Positions 16,165-25,390 are shown, counted from the stretch's first letter. The stretch is DNA of 64,000 nt from Sphingopyxis sp. H115 (GCF_001468465.1 NZ_LNSA01000011.1:1-64000); one strand, 5' to 3'. Program-made: numbers and translations. Notes: a model not told the origin generated them from the sequence alone.

Positions 16165-19124
16165 GAGATTTCCTCCACTTTTTCTGGTCTGTTTGAAAGG
16201 CGTCCACGCATCGCCGCGTCCCGTTCTGACGACAGGATCAGGCCGATCGAAAGATCGCCGATGGCGGGAACGTGCAGGTCGGCGTCGGGCAGCGCCTCTT
16301 CTGACCCGATGCCGATAGCCACCATGCCCGCCGCATGGATGGCCGAAACTCCGGCGCGCGCATCTTCGACACCGATGCACTGGTCCGGGGACAAACCCAT
16401 GCCGGCGGCACAGGCGAGAAAAATGTCGGGCGCGGGCTTGGCATGGGCGACCGCGCCCGCGTCGGCGATAAAGTCGAACTCGCCCGCGATGCCGAGCAGG
16501 CGCACGACGTCGGGGGCGTTGCGGCTCGCCGACGCAAGCCCGATTTTCAGCCCCGCCGCGCGGCAGGCTGCGAACAGTTCGCGCACCCCCGGAAACAGGT
16601 TCGACGGCGAGTAGGCCGCCAGCCGCGTGCGATAGAGGTCGTTCTTTTCGGCAAGCATCGCATCGAACCGCTCCGGGTCGACCTCCGCGCCGGCATGGCC
16701 CAGGATCAGGCGAAGCGAGCCCGCGCGATCAACGCCCTTCAACCGGTGATTGGCTTCGCGGTCGAAGGCGAGCCCGTGCCGGTCGGCCAGCGTCTGCCAC
16801 GCCTGATAATGATCCTCGGCGGTGTCAGTCAGCACGCCGTCGAGGTCGAAGATCACGCCTTTCAACGCCGGGCGGGACAGGAAGACGGGATCGGCGCCGA
16901 CGCGCAGCGGACGGCCATGGTCGGCAATTTCGAGCGGATCCCCCGCGAGGAGGCGATAGGTGCAGCCGGCGCGATCGACGGCAAGCTCGATCACGCTGCC
17001 GCGCCAGCAAAGACGAAAGCGATAGCCCGTCCATTCGGCCGGGATCACCGGGCGGAACGAAGGGACCGGGCCGTCCAGCGCAAGCCCGCCCCAGCCCTGC
17101 GCCAGAACCAGCCAGCTTCCCGCCAGCGCCGCCATGTGAAGGCCGTGCGAGGTGTTGCCGTGGCGGTCCTCGAGGTCGACGAAGGCACATTCGCGGTAAA
17201 ATTCCAGCGCCTCGTCGAACTGCCCGAGCCGCGCCGCCATCGTCGCGAACGCGACCGACGACAGCGTCGAATCATGCGCGGTTACCTGCTCATAATAGGC
17301 AAAATTCCGCTCTTTCAGCGACAGGGGCATGGAAACGAGGTCCATCGCCATCGCCTGCACGACATTGCCCTGTTTGCTGACCTGGTGCCGGAACAGGATC
17401 ATCGGGTGGAGCCCGAGCAGCAGCGGCCCGCGCTCGCCGAGCGGTTTCAGGCCGGGCAACGGCGGGCGCGCCAGGAAGGCGTCGTCCTGCGGGTTGACCC
17501 CGGCGATCGCGTCGACCGCCAACCATATCGCATCGGCCGCCGCACGCCATTCGGCCACTTCCGCGGCATCGAGACCGATCGCCGCCGCCAGCGCCGCATA
17601 GTCGTCTGGCGCTGCGCCGCGCAGCCAGTCCGCGGTGTCGGCGGCGTAGGCGAGATGGTGCCGCGCGATCGCATTGGTGTAGAAATCATTGTCGACAAGC
17701 GCCGAATATTCATCGGGCCCGGTCACGCCATAGATGCAGAAGGCCCCGCCGCGCCGCGCATCGAACGCGCCGATTTCCAGCCACATGCGCGCCGTTTCGA
17801 ACAGCATTTCGGCGCAGGCGCCGCGGAACGCTTCGTCACCGGTCGCCGCGACATAAAGCTGCACGCCGTGCGCGATGTCGCCGTTGATATGATATTGCGC
17901 CGACCCCGTGGGATAGTGCGACGAACATTCGGCGCCCGCGATCGTTCGCCAGGGATAGAGCGCGCCGCGCCGGTGGCCGAGCGCCGCCGCGTGGGCACGC
18001 GCCTGATCGAGCTTTCCGATGCGATAGGCGAGCAGGTTGCGCGCCTTGTCAGGCGCCTGCAACGCCAGCACGGGTAGCATGAACGCCTCGGCATCCCAGA
18101 AATAATGACCTTCATAGCCCTCGCCCGACAGCCCCTTTGCGGCGATGCTGTGCGACGGGGAGCGGCTCGCCGACTGGTGCAACTGGAACAGGTTGAAACG
18201 AAGGCAAAGTGTCAGCGCGTCGTCGCCCTCGATCGCAAAGGCCGCGCGATCCCAGAGATGGGCAACCGCCACGCGCTGGGCTTCGGCGATCGCGTCGAAA
18301 CCTTGCATCGGCTGGTCGATTACCGCTGGCGCGCCGCGCGCGCAGGCGAGCGTCACGACCCGGTCGATCGCGAGTTCTTCGCCCGCGCCCAGCGCGCGGC
18401 GTACGATATGCCCGGCCTGGACCGCCGCGACCTGAGCGCCGGGGCTGGCAACATGCTGGCGATACGCCAGTTCGACCGCATCCTGCCCGAAACGCGTGAC
18501 GTCGGGCGTGTCGCCGACCTCGGCGGGCAGCAAGGTCCAGTTCGATTGCAAGCGCCCCGAAATGCGCGGATCGTCGGCGTCGCCCGAACCCGTTGCCGCC
18601 GCGGCGCCATAGGTCAGCCAGACCTGGATGCTCGCAGCGAAATTGACCGGGGTGATCGATACCCGCGATGCAACGCAGGCACCGCCGTCCAGCGGGACGA
18701 TGCGCTGCGCCGCGATTTCCAGCAGGCGGCCATCGGCCAGCGGCCAGCGCGACCGCCGCGCCAACTGCCCGCTTTCAAGGTCGAGCTCGACGCGGTTCTC
18801 GACCGGCTCGATGCCCCTAAAATCGACGGGTACGCCATCGATATGGAGCCGCAGCAACATGGGGCTCGGGCATTTGATGCGGGTATCGGTCGCGGTAGCA
18901 TAGCCGGGGAAGCTCTCGTGATAGGCGATCGGCCGGCTTACGTAAGCTTCGGGAAGGTAGCAGGCGGGCGCATCGGCACGTTCATCGGCGACACCCTCGA
19001 CGCCGACCAGCCCGTTGGCGAGCGCGAACAGCGCATGCGCCTGATCGCCGGCCGCCGCTGTGCCGTCGCGAACAAGCCGCATCGCTGCCGAAGCCGTTTC
19101 GGAAATTGCCAACGTCATCCTCAC
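16158..19124 (-). CDS. GH65 glycoside phosphorylase fused to beta-phosphoglucomutase
   Basis: A 988-aa two-enzyme fusion. Residues 1 to about 750 are glycoside hydrolase family 65, with substrate-pocket motif YEGHYFWDAEAFMLP (337-351), the catalytic acid E472 in GVTGPDEYSALVDNDFYTN, and KQGNVVQAM (585-592), next to the phosphate site. It should split an alpha-glucosyl disaccharide with phosphate to beta-glucose 1-phosphate. Residues 755-985 are a HAD beta-phosphoglucomutase with nucleophile D760 and D762 in KGVIFDLDGVLTDT, converting the product to glucose 6-phosphate. No signal peptide, so cytoplasmic. Starts at GTG 19124, or two codons later at ATG 19118. Maltose, trehalose, kojibiose and nigerose specificities cannot be distinguished by eye. 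Confidence 0.92.
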   Translation of the reverse strand: MRMTLAISETASAAMRLVRDGTAAAGDQAHALFALANGLVGVEGVADERADAPACYLPEAYVSRPIAYHESFPGYATATDTRIKCPSPMLLRLHIDGVPVDFRGIEPVENRVELDLESGQLARRSRWPLADGRLLEIAAQRIVPLDGGACVASRVSITPVNFAASIQVWLTYGAAAATGSGDADDPRISGRLQSNWTLLPAEVGDTPDVTRFGQDAVELAYRQHVASPGAQVAAVQAGHIVRRALGAGEELAIDRVVTLACARGAPAVIDQPMQGFDAIAEAQRVAVAHLWDRAAFAIEGDDALTLCLRFNLFQLHQSASRSPSHSIAAKGLSGEGYEGHYFWDAEAFMLPVLALQAPDKARNLLAYRIGKLDQARAHAAALGHRRGALYPWRTIAGAECSSHYPTGSAQYHINGDIAHGVQLYVAATGDEAFRGACAEMLFETARMWLEIGAFDARRGGAFCIYGVTGPDEYSALVDNDFYTNAIARHHLAYAADTADWLRGAAPDDYAALAAAIGLDAAEVAEWRAAADAIWLAVDAIAGVNPQDDAFLARPPLPGLKPLGERGPLLLGLHPMILFRHQVSKQGNVVQAMAMDLVSMPLSLKERNFAYYEQVTAHDSTLSSVAFATMAARLGQFDEALEFYRECAFVDLEDRHGNTSHGLHMAALAGSWLVLAQGWGGLALDGPVPSFRPVIPAEWTGYRFRLCWRGSVIELAVDRAGCTYRLLAGDPLEIADHGRPLRVGADPVFLSRPALKGVIFDLDGVLTDTAEDHYQAWQTLADRHGLAFDREANHRLKGVDRAGSLRLILGHAGAEVDPERFDAMLAEKNDLYRTRLAAYSPSNLFPGVRELFAACRAAGLKIGLASASRNAPDVVRLLGIAGEFDFIADAGAVAHAKPAPDIFLACAAGMGLSPDQCIGVEDARAGVSAIHAAGMVAIGIGSEEALPDADLHVPAIGDLSIGLILSSERDAAMRGRLSNRPEKVEEISC

Positions 19125-19170
19125 CTGTCGACGCGCCTGGCTTGCGGCGCGTTCTGGACGACGGTTTCCT

Positions 19171-19210
19171 GCAAAATGGTATCGATGTCAAGATATCGAT
19201 ACCATTTTGC
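19171..19210. promoter_or_regulatory. LacI-family operator, 40-bp perfect dyad
   Basis: GCAAAATGGTATCGAT (19171-19186) and its exact reverse complement ATCGATACCATTTTGC (19195-19210) flank an 8-nt spacer. Each arm contains an ATCGAT centre with TGGT outside, like a LacI-family half operator, so the site can also be read as two tandem LacI operators about 19 bp apart. It lies between the lacI stop and the GH65 start, 47 nt upstream of the latter, and should control the GH65-TonB unit. Confidence 0.85.
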
Positions 19211-19249
19211 GATTCATGCCGCGCTGCGCGGCACTTTCGAAAACTTCCG

Positions 19250-20257
19250 CTAACTGTCCCGGACGATCAGCGACACCGGCATCGCGCGCGACGCCGTGGC
19301 CTTTCCGGCAACCTTGTCGAGCACCTTCTGCGCGAGCAATTCGCCTCCGACGGCCCAATCCTGCCGGATGCTCGTCAGCCGCGGCGAAAAAAGCGCGGCC
19401 CCCGGCGAATCGTCGAAACCGACCACCGATACATCCTCGGGAACGCGATGCCCGCGCGCCTGCAACGCCTCGATCGCGCCCATCGCGATGGCATCGCTGC
19501 TCGCGAATATCCCGTCAAAATCGAGGTGCTTCCCATCGAGCAGCGGCGCCACGGCTTCGCGCCCCGCAGCGACGGTGAAGGCGCAGGGAATATTGCCGAC
19601 GACCTTGGCGTCCGAACCCGCAAGCCCCGCATCGAAGCCGGTCAAGCGGTCCTCCGCCTCACCATGTTCGGCATCGCCGAGGAAGAGCAGTCGCCGCCGT
19701 TCGCGCCCAACAAGATATTCGGCCGCCAGCCGGCCGCCTTCGCGATTGTCGCTGCCGACCACGACCCGTTCGGGCGGGCCATGTTCCGCGCCCCACACGA
19801 CATAGGGCAGCCCGGTTGCCTCGATTACCGCCGCCGCATCGTCGTGAACGCCCTGCCCCAGCAGGATCACGCCGTCGGCGGACGGCGGCGCCTCGGAAAA
19901 CAGGTCAATGGTGGTCAGCACCATATTCTGCCCTGCTGCAGTCAATTCCTGGAGGATCCCGCCGAGCAGCAGCAAGGGATAGGGTTCGCTCATCAACCGT
20001 TCGTGCGACGGCGTCATTTCGATCACGACCGCGATCGTCCGGGTTCGCTGTTGCCGTAGGTTGCGCGCCGATACGTTGAGCCGATAGCCCATCCGTTCGG
20101 CCGTTTCGCGGACCAGCCGCCGCGTGCTGTCCTTCACGGTCGAATGATTCGACAAGGCGCGCGAAACGGTGATTTTCGCGATGCCCAATTCGCGCGCGAT
20201 GTCGGCCATCGTCGGGCGCGAATTGTTGCCGCTATCGGAACCGGAAGGCTTGTCCAT
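19250..20257 (-). CDS. LacI-family transcriptional regulator
   Basis: 335 aa. The N-terminal helix-turn-helix and hinge are clear: TMADIARELGIAKITVSRAL (16-35), SNHSTVKDSTRRLV, then GYRLNVSARNLRQQ. The rest is a periplasmic-binding-protein-like effector domain (TIAVVIEM, GVILLGQGV, GIFASSDAIAMGAI, VSVVGFDDS). It most likely senses a sugar or sugar phosphate from the GH65 pathway and binds the dyad at 19171-19210, just past its own stop codon. Only a weak GGGGCGGGG precedes the ATG. Confidence 0.93.
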   Translation of the reverse strand: MDKPSGSDSGNNSRPTMADIARELGIAKITVSRALSNHSTVKDSTRRLVRETAERMGYRLNVSARNLRQQRTRTIAVVIEMTPSHERLMSEPYPLLLLGGILQELTAAGQNMVLTTIDLFSEAPPSADGVILLGQGVHDDAAAVIEATGLPYVVWGAEHGPPERVVVGSDNREGGRLAAEYLVGRERRRLLFLGDAEHGEAEDRLTGFDAGLAGSDAKVVGNIPCAFTVAAGREAVAPLLDGKHLDFDGIFASSDAIAMGAIEALQARGHRVPEDVSVVGFDDSPGAALFSPRLTSIRQDWAVGGELLAQKVLDKVAGKATASRAMPVSLIVRDS

Positions 20258-20306
20258 CCCCGCCCCTTACCGCGCGGCGCCGATGTTTCACAAGCCGCGA
20301 AGCGGG

Positions 20307-21941
20307 TCAGTTGGTCCAGTAGATATAGTCCTGCCCGTCCTGCCACGGTGCGTTGAGCGGCACGTCGATCCGCACCGGTCCTTCCACGAGTCCCGGCCAG
20401 ATCGGTTTTGCCATCCCCTTATTCTGCGCCTCGATCATCGCGCGAAGCGCGGCGACACGCTGCGGGTCGGCCGCGGCAAGGTCGCGGCGTTCGGTCGGAT
20501 CGACGGCAAGGTTGTAGAGGCGCGCCTTTTCGGGACGCTTCGTCACCTGCAATTTCCAGTCGCCCGACCGCACCGCGCGATAGTCGCCCGACCTCCAGAA
20601 CATCGCCGGGCGATTCGCAGGGCCGGCGAGGATATCCTCGCTGTCGATGGTCCGGTCGCCCGGCAGCGCCGCGCCGGCCGCAGCGGCGATTGTCGCGAAG
20701 ATGTCGAGATGCCCCGTCACGTCGGCGCGCCGCGTTCCGGGTGCAATCCCGCCCGGCCAGCGCATGAACAGCGGCGTGCGGATCCCGCCTTCGAAAAAGG
20801 TCGCCTTCCAGCCGCGGAACGGCGCGTTCAGGTCGGCCATGCCATTATACCAGGCGCCGCCATTGTCGCTGGTAAAGATGACGAGCGTGTTGTCGTCGAT
20901 CCCCGCCTCTTTGAGCTTGGCCATCACATCGCCGATACGCCGGTCGAGCTGTGCGATCATCGCGCCGTAAACGCGTGTCTTGTGATCCTTGATTTGCGGA
21001 AATTTGTCGTAATCCGCCTTCGTCGCCTGAAGCGGCGTGTGCGGCGCGTTGAACGCCAGATACAGGAAAAAGGGCCGATTCTTGTTCGCCTCGATCGCCT
21101 TGATCGCCTCGTCGGCGAAATAGTCAGTCATATGGCCCTTGGGGTGAAAGCGCTTACTGCCGTTAAAGGTGACGGCGTGACGGAGATTCGCCCAGATGAA
21201 GCGGTCGATCGGGTCCCACGGCAGCTTGGCGTTGACGCTGTCCGAGTCGTCCTCGGGCAGGAACATCGCCCCGCCTGCGAGGACGGCAAGGCTTTCGTCG
21301 AAACCTTGGCGCTGCGGCTGGAGCGCCGGTGCCTCACCCAGATGCCATTTGCCGATGTGCAGCGTGTGATAGCCCGCCGCCTTTACCGCTTCGGCGATCG
21401 TCACCTCACTCGCCGGTACGCCCATGTCGGGATAGGCCGGAATATCGGGGGCGATCAACTCGTCGTGGAAGATCGCGCGGTGCGGTCCGACGCCCTCGCC
21501 ATGCGCCAGATTTTCCGCAAACTCGACGGGCACGGCGGTATATTCGAAACCGAAACGGGTCGGATAGCGCCCCGTCATCATCGCGGCGCGCGAGGGTGAG
21601 CAAGTCGCATTGGCAGCGTAGGCAGTGGTGAAATTGACCCCTTCGCGTGCGAGCGCGTCAATGTTCGGCGTCTTGACGACCCCACCCGCAACGCCGCCGC
21701 CGTTCAGGCTGATGTCGTTGTAGCCGAGATCGTCGGCAACGATCAGGATAATGTTCGGCGGACGCTCACCATCGGGCGCCTCGGCGGGGCCCCGCTGCCA
21801 TGCCACGGGACGGTTGGGCTGAACCGGGTCGTTCCAGTCCTGGATGATACCCGGAAGTCGGTATTTATTTGCCTCGAACGCCCAATATCCGCCCGCCCCC
21901 ATCAAAGCGATAACGCCCAGCGTGACCCAACGCTTCTTCAT
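20307..21941 (-). CDS. Cys-type sulfatase with N-terminal membrane anchor
   Basis: A 544-aa family S1 sulfatase. Metal-binding opening PPNIILIVADDLGYND (61-76), formylglycine motif C114-S-P-S-R, HIGKWHLG and FTSDNGGAWYNG are all present. C114 must be converted to formylglycine for activity. The first 20 residues after MKKR are hydrophobic (WVTLGVIALMGAGGYWAF) without a clear cleavage site, so it is probably anchored in the inner membrane facing the periplasm. It resembles arylsulfatase A or N-acetylgalactosamine sulfatases, but the substrate is unknown. It is divergent from tetR, with a palindrome 45 nt upstream of its start. Confidence 0.93.
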   Translation of the reverse strand: MKKRWVTLGVIALMGAGGYWAFEANKYRLPGIIQDWNDPVQPNRPVAWQRGPAEAPDGERPPNIILIVADDLGYNDISLNGGGVAGGVVKTPNIDALAREGVNFTTAYAANATCSPSRAAMMTGRYPTRFGFEYTAVPVEFAENLAHGEGVGPHRAIFHDELIAPDIPAYPDMGVPASEVTIAEAVKAAGYHTLHIGKWHLGEAPALQPQRQGFDESLAVLAGGAMFLPEDDSDSVNAKLPWDPIDRFIWANLRHAVTFNGSKRFHPKGHMTDYFADEAIKAIEANKNRPFFLYLAFNAPHTPLQATKADYDKFPQIKDHKTRVYGAMIAQLDRRIGDVMAKLKEAGIDDNTLVIFTSDNGGAWYNGMADLNAPFRGWKATFFEGGIRTPLFMRWPGGIAPGTRRADVTGHLDIFATIAAAAGAALPGDRTIDSEDILAGPANRPAMFWRSGDYRAVRSGDWKLQVTKRPEKARLYNLAVDPTERRDLAAADPQRVAALRAMIEAQNKGMAKPIWPGLVEGPVRIDVPLNAPWQDGQDYIYWTN

Positions 21942-21985
21942 CCTTCATCCCCTGCCCCAGCCATGCCTGCTTGCCGCAAAACTAT

Positions 21986-22002
21986 TGGCACTATATGTGT
22001 CA
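21986..22002. promoter_or_regulatory. Candidate TetR operator between sulfatase 1 and tetR
   Basis: TGGCACTATATGTGTCA is an imperfect palindrome (TGRCAC-N5-GTGYCA) lying between the divergent sulfatase start (21941) and tetR start (22065). The same pattern recurs at 25435-25451, again 45 nt upstream of a sulfatase start. On the minus strand this copy reads TGACACATATAGTGCCA, matching the other copy at 13 of 17 positions, with flanking ATA also shared. Confidence 0.7.
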
Positions 22003-22064
22003 TTATATTGACCTATATGCAAGATTGTTTGACCCCGGCGCAAAGCTGGGCCAGCGGAGGACCC

Positions 22065-22691
22065 ATGACGATGGCGGTGCGCAAATCGAACGGGGCAAAG
22101 ACCGAACCCGAACGGGTCGATGGCCGCCGAGCCCGCAGCCGGTCCAGCCACAAGCGTATCGTCGAGGCGATGATGGAATTGATCGTCGGCGGCGACCTCG
22201 CGCCCAGCGCGGCGCGCGTCGCCGAAGAGGCAGGCATCGGGCTGCGCACCGTGTTCCGGCACTTCGACGATATGGACTCGCTCTACGCCGAAATCACCGC
22301 GACAATCACCGACCGCGTGATGCCCCTCGTAACGGCGCCCTATCCCGACCAGCCGTGGCAGGCGAATATTCGCGAACTCGTCCGGCGGCGCGTCCGCGTG
22401 TTCGAAACGACGCTGCCCTTTCGCCTCGCGGCGAACATCAAGCGATATCAGTCGCCCTTTCTGATGGGCCAATATGCCAAGGTGGTGATGCTCGAACGCG
22501 AGTTGATCCTGCGCCTATTGCCCGGCACGGTGCTGACCGACCGGATCCATGTCGAGGCGCTGTGCGCGGCGCTGTCGTTCCAGACCTGGCGGACATTGCG
22601 CCACGACCAGGGCTTGTCGGCCGAGGAAGCGGGGACGGTAACGATGCACATGGTCGATGCGCTGATAAATACGATCGGCAAACGGCCTTGA
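22065..22691 (+). CDS. TetR-family transcriptional regulator
   Basis: 208 aa. The N-terminal DNA-binding domain reads HKRIVEAMMELIVGGDLAPSAARVAEEAGIGLRTVFRHFDDMDSLY split over helices 1-4, with the TetR hallmark GIGLRTVFRHFDD. The C-terminal ligand domain is variable, as usual. Start ATG 22065 has GGAGG at 22056-22060; the upstream open frame lacks a ribosome site. The stop overlaps the start of the formylglycine-generating enzyme gene (TGATG), so regulator and maturase are co-translated. It probably represses both sulfatases through the palindromes at 21986 and 25435 (inference). Confidence 0.9.
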   Translation: MTMAVRKSNGAKTEPERVDGRRARSRSSHKRIVEAMMELIVGGDLAPSAARVAEEAGIGLRTVFRHFDDMDSLYAEITATITDRVMPLVTAPYPDQPWQANIRELVRRRVRVFETTLPFRLAANIKRYQSPFLMGQYAKVVMLERELILRLLPGTVLTDRIHVEALCAALSFQTWRTLRHDQGLSAEEAGTVTMHMVDALINTIGKRP

Positions 22692-23629
22692 TGCCGATGC
22701 GGACAACGTTCCTGTCGGCGGCCCTGCTCGGCGCGCTGGCGGCCTGCGGCGAGGCCAAGAAACCCAAGGCCGTCGACGCGGCGGCGCCCGCGTGCCCGGC
22801 GATGCCGGCCGAGGATTATGTATGGGTCCCCGGCGCGACCTTCGCCATGGGGGCCGAAGCACGGCTACCCGAGGAAGGCCCCGCGCGCGAAGCTCGCGTC
22901 CCCGGATTCTGGATCGCGACGCACGAGGTCACCAACGCCGAGTTCGCCGAATTTGTGAAGGCGACCGGATACAAGACCCTCGCCGAGCGCGACCCGCCAA
23001 AGCTGCCCGGCGCGCCGCCCGACATGCTGATACCAGGATCGGCTGTATTCACGGCGCCGACCGACGGCAATCCGAACTGGTGGCGCTGGGTCGTCGGCGC
23101 CCAGTGGAGGCACCCCGCCGGGCCAGCCACGGACATCAACGGGCGCGGCCGCGAACCCGTGGTCCAGGTCGGTTATGACGATGCGCTCGCCTATGCCCAG
23201 TGGAAAGGCAAGGCGCTGCCGACCGAGGAGCAGTGGGAACTCGCCGCGGCGACCGGCGGCGCCGACCGCAACGTCCCTGTCGACAAGGCGGGCAAACCGC
23301 TCGCCAATTATTATCAGGGCGCCTTTCCCGTACGCGACCTTGGCTCCGATGGTTTCACCGGCCGAGCACCGGTCGCCTGTTTCCCCGCCGACCGGCACGG
23401 CGTCCACGACCTGATCGGAAATGTGTGGGAATGGACGACGAGCAAGGCGGGCGGCGAAAGCAACGTCATCAAGGGTGGCAGCTTCCTGTGCGCCGCCAAT
23501 TATTGCGCGCGTTACCGCCCCGCCGCGCGCCAGTTCCAGGAGCGCAGCCTAGGCACCGATCACATCGGCTTTCGCCTGATCGATACGGCGCGCGTGGCGC
23601 CGGCGACGCCAGCTCCAGACCAGGGCTGA
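22691..23629 (+). CDS. Formylglycine-generating sulfatase-maturating enzyme (SUMF1 family), lipoprotein
   Basis: 312 aa. The signal ends LLGALAAC-G (lipobox Cys19), so it is a predicted lipoprotein. The FGE-sulfatase domain covers about 40-298: VWVPGATFAMGAE, THEVTNAEFAEFV, LPTEEQWELAA, GVHDLIGNVWEWT and GGSFLCAANYCARYRPAAR. The last segment carries the Cu-binding active-site pair C267/C272, spaced as in known FGEs. It oxidises the sulfatase CxPxR cysteine to formylglycine using O2. Neighbouring sulfatases with CSPSR and CSPTR are the obvious clients. Its 3' end overlaps sulfatase 2 by 81 nt tail to tail. Confidence 0.9.
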   Translation: MPMRTTFLSAALLGALAACGEAKKPKAVDAAAPACPAMPAEDYVWVPGATFAMGAEARLPEEGPAREARVPGFWIATHEVTNAEFAEFVKATGYKTLAERDPPKLPGAPPDMLIPGSAVFTAPTDGNPNWWRWVVGAQWRHPAGPATDINGRGREPVVQVGYDDALAYAQWKGKALPTEEQWELAAATGGADRNVPVDKAGKPLANYYQGAFPVRDLGSDGFTGRAPVACFPADRHGVHDLIGNVWEWTTSKAGGESNVIKGGSFLCAANYCARYRPAARQFQERSLGTDHIGFRLIDTARVAPATPAPDQG

Positions 23630-25390
23630 CAGCGCCAGTACGATCCCGCCCGTCCAGAGGCCAAGGCGGATGAGCCGTTTTCGCCCCTGCTGTTCGAAGG
23701 CATAACGATTGATCTGTTCGTCGGCGGTATAGCCCGGCGGCATGTCAAGCACGCCATTTGCCTTTGCATAGGCACGATAATCAGCGCGCATGGCGGCAAA
23801 GCGATCGGGCTCGGCGGCGGCGAGATCACGCGTTTCCCCAGGGTCGAGCTTGAGGTTGTACAGCCGCCAACGGCCATCGCCGGTCGGCGCAAGGTTGCGC
23901 ACCAGCTTGTAGTCGCCCCGGAACAGGGCGGCATTGCCGGAAAGCTCATAACCCAGCGGGGCGTCGCCATGGACGCTGCCCGTCGCACCTTCCAACATCG
24001 GCACCAAGCTGCGCCCGGTGACGGGTTCGACCGCCTTGCCCTGCCACGCGCCGCCGTGACCCCGCGCGCCGCTCAGTTCGATCAGAGTAGGCAGGATATC
24101 GGTAACATGCGCGAGACCGTCGGTGATCGCGCCGGCGCGAATCCTTGCATTGCCCGGCCACGCGACGATCAGCGGAACGCGCAGCCCGCCTTCGGACGCC
24201 GTGAACTTGTACCCGGAAAGCGGCGATGCCGCCGCACTCGCCCAGCCGGGACCGATCGCGGAGAAACTGCCGCGGCGACCGATGTTGGCGATCGCAAGAT
24301 CATATTGCATTCCGAGAAAAAGGCGATTGCGTAGGCTGCCGAACGGGTTGGTGGGTTCGGCGCCATTGTCCGACAGAAAGACGAAGATCGTATTTTCGTA
24401 GTCGCCGGTGGCTTTCAGATGCGCGACGAGCCGGCCGACCTCGCGGTCCATCGCGGTCGCCATGCCGCCATAGGCCTGCATCACGCGCACCGCCGCCGCA
24501 CGTTCGTCGGCATCCAGTTTCCTCCAATCGGGTGTCGTCGCCATCGTCACCGTCGGCACCCCCGCGGGCGTCATGCCGAGCACCGCAGCGCGTTTCGCCC
24601 GCGCTTCGCGGAGCGCGGTCCAGCCATCGCTGTACATCGCCGAATAGCGGGCAATGTCGCTGTCGGGTGCTTGCACCGGGATATGGTTGGCGAGAAAGTT
24701 GATCGAAGCGAGGAAGGGCTTGCCGCTGTTGCGGTCCTCCTCGATATAATCGATCATCCGTTGCACGACGAAGCGCGACGAATAATAATCCTTCGGCAGC
24801 GTCGCGGGCTTGCCATTCTCGGTCCAGTTCGCCTTATCGTACAGACCCTCAATCGGGCGCTGTTCGAAATTGTCGGCGCCAGCGTCGGCAAGGCTGAACG
24901 CCCGGTCGTATCCGCGCGCGTGCGGCAGGCGCCTAGCGTCGCTGCCCAGATGCCATTTCCCGGTGAGATAGGTGCGATAGCCCGCCGCCTTCAGAAGCTG
25001 TGCGATCGTCACGACGCGAAAGTTCATTACCGTGTCGTAACCGGGCTTGCCGCGATGTTCGTCGGGGATCGTCTCGGGCATGTTGCCGAGCCCGTTGCGA
25101 TGGTTCATCACGCCCGTCTGCAGCATGGCACGCGTCGGCGAGCAGGATCCCGCGACGTGGAAATTCGAAAAGCGCATCCCCGCTTGCGCCAGCGCGTCGA
25201 TGTTGGGCGTCGCCATTTCAGAGCCGAACGAACCGACGTCCGAAAACCCCCAGTCATCGGCGAGCAGAATGACGATATTCGGCTGTTTTGGCGCCGGTTC
25301 CGCCGGTCGCGCGTGCACAGGCAGCAACGCGATCATCGCGCCGGTTGCGATGATGGCAGCACGCCGGGACCCGCCTAAGCGACCCGGCAT
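23549..25390 (-). CDS. Cys-type arylsulfatase with C-terminal membrane anchor
   Basis: A 613-aa family S1 sulfatase. Signal peptide 1 to about 30, metal site PNIVILLADDWGFSDVG (37-53), formylglycine motif C83-S-P-T-R, LTGKWHLG and FLSDNGAEPTNPFG. Near the C-terminus a hydrophobic span LGLWTGGIVLALSALVW is followed by a very basic RRRRHARR, a tail anchor with a cytoplasmic stop-transfer end. The enzyme would therefore be tethered to the inner membrane facing the periplasm. The large insert resembles sulfatases for bulky aryl or sugar sulfates. AGGAGG precedes ATG 25390. Confidence 0.92.
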   Translation of the reverse strand: MPGRLGGSRRAAIIATGAMIALLPVHARPAEPAPKQPNIVILLADDWGFSDVGSFGSEMATPNIDALAQAGMRFSNFHVAGSCSPTRAMLQTGVMNHRNGLGNMPETIPDEHRGKPGYDTVMNFRVVTIAQLLKAAGYRTYLTGKWHLGSDARRLPHARGYDRAFSLADAGADNFEQRPIEGLYDKANWTENGKPATLPKDYYSSRFVVQRMIDYIEEDRNSGKPFLASINFLANHIPVQAPDSDIARYSAMYSDGWTALREARAKRAAVLGMTPAGVPTVTMATTPDWRKLDADERAAAVRVMQAYGGMATAMDREVGRLVAHLKATGDYENTIFVFLSDNGAEPTNPFGSLRNRLFLGMQYDLAIANIGRRGSFSAIGPGWASAAASPLSGYKFTASEGGLRVPLIVAWPGNARIRAGAITDGLAHVTDILPTLIELSGARGHGGAWQGKAVEPVTGRSLVPMLEGATGSVHGDAPLGYELSGNAALFRGDYKLVRNLAPTGDGRWRLYNLKLDPGETRDLAAAEPDRFAAMRADYRAYAKANGVLDMPPGYTADEQINRYAFEQQGRKRLIRLGLWTGGIVLALSALVWSWRRRRHARRIDQAKADVIGA

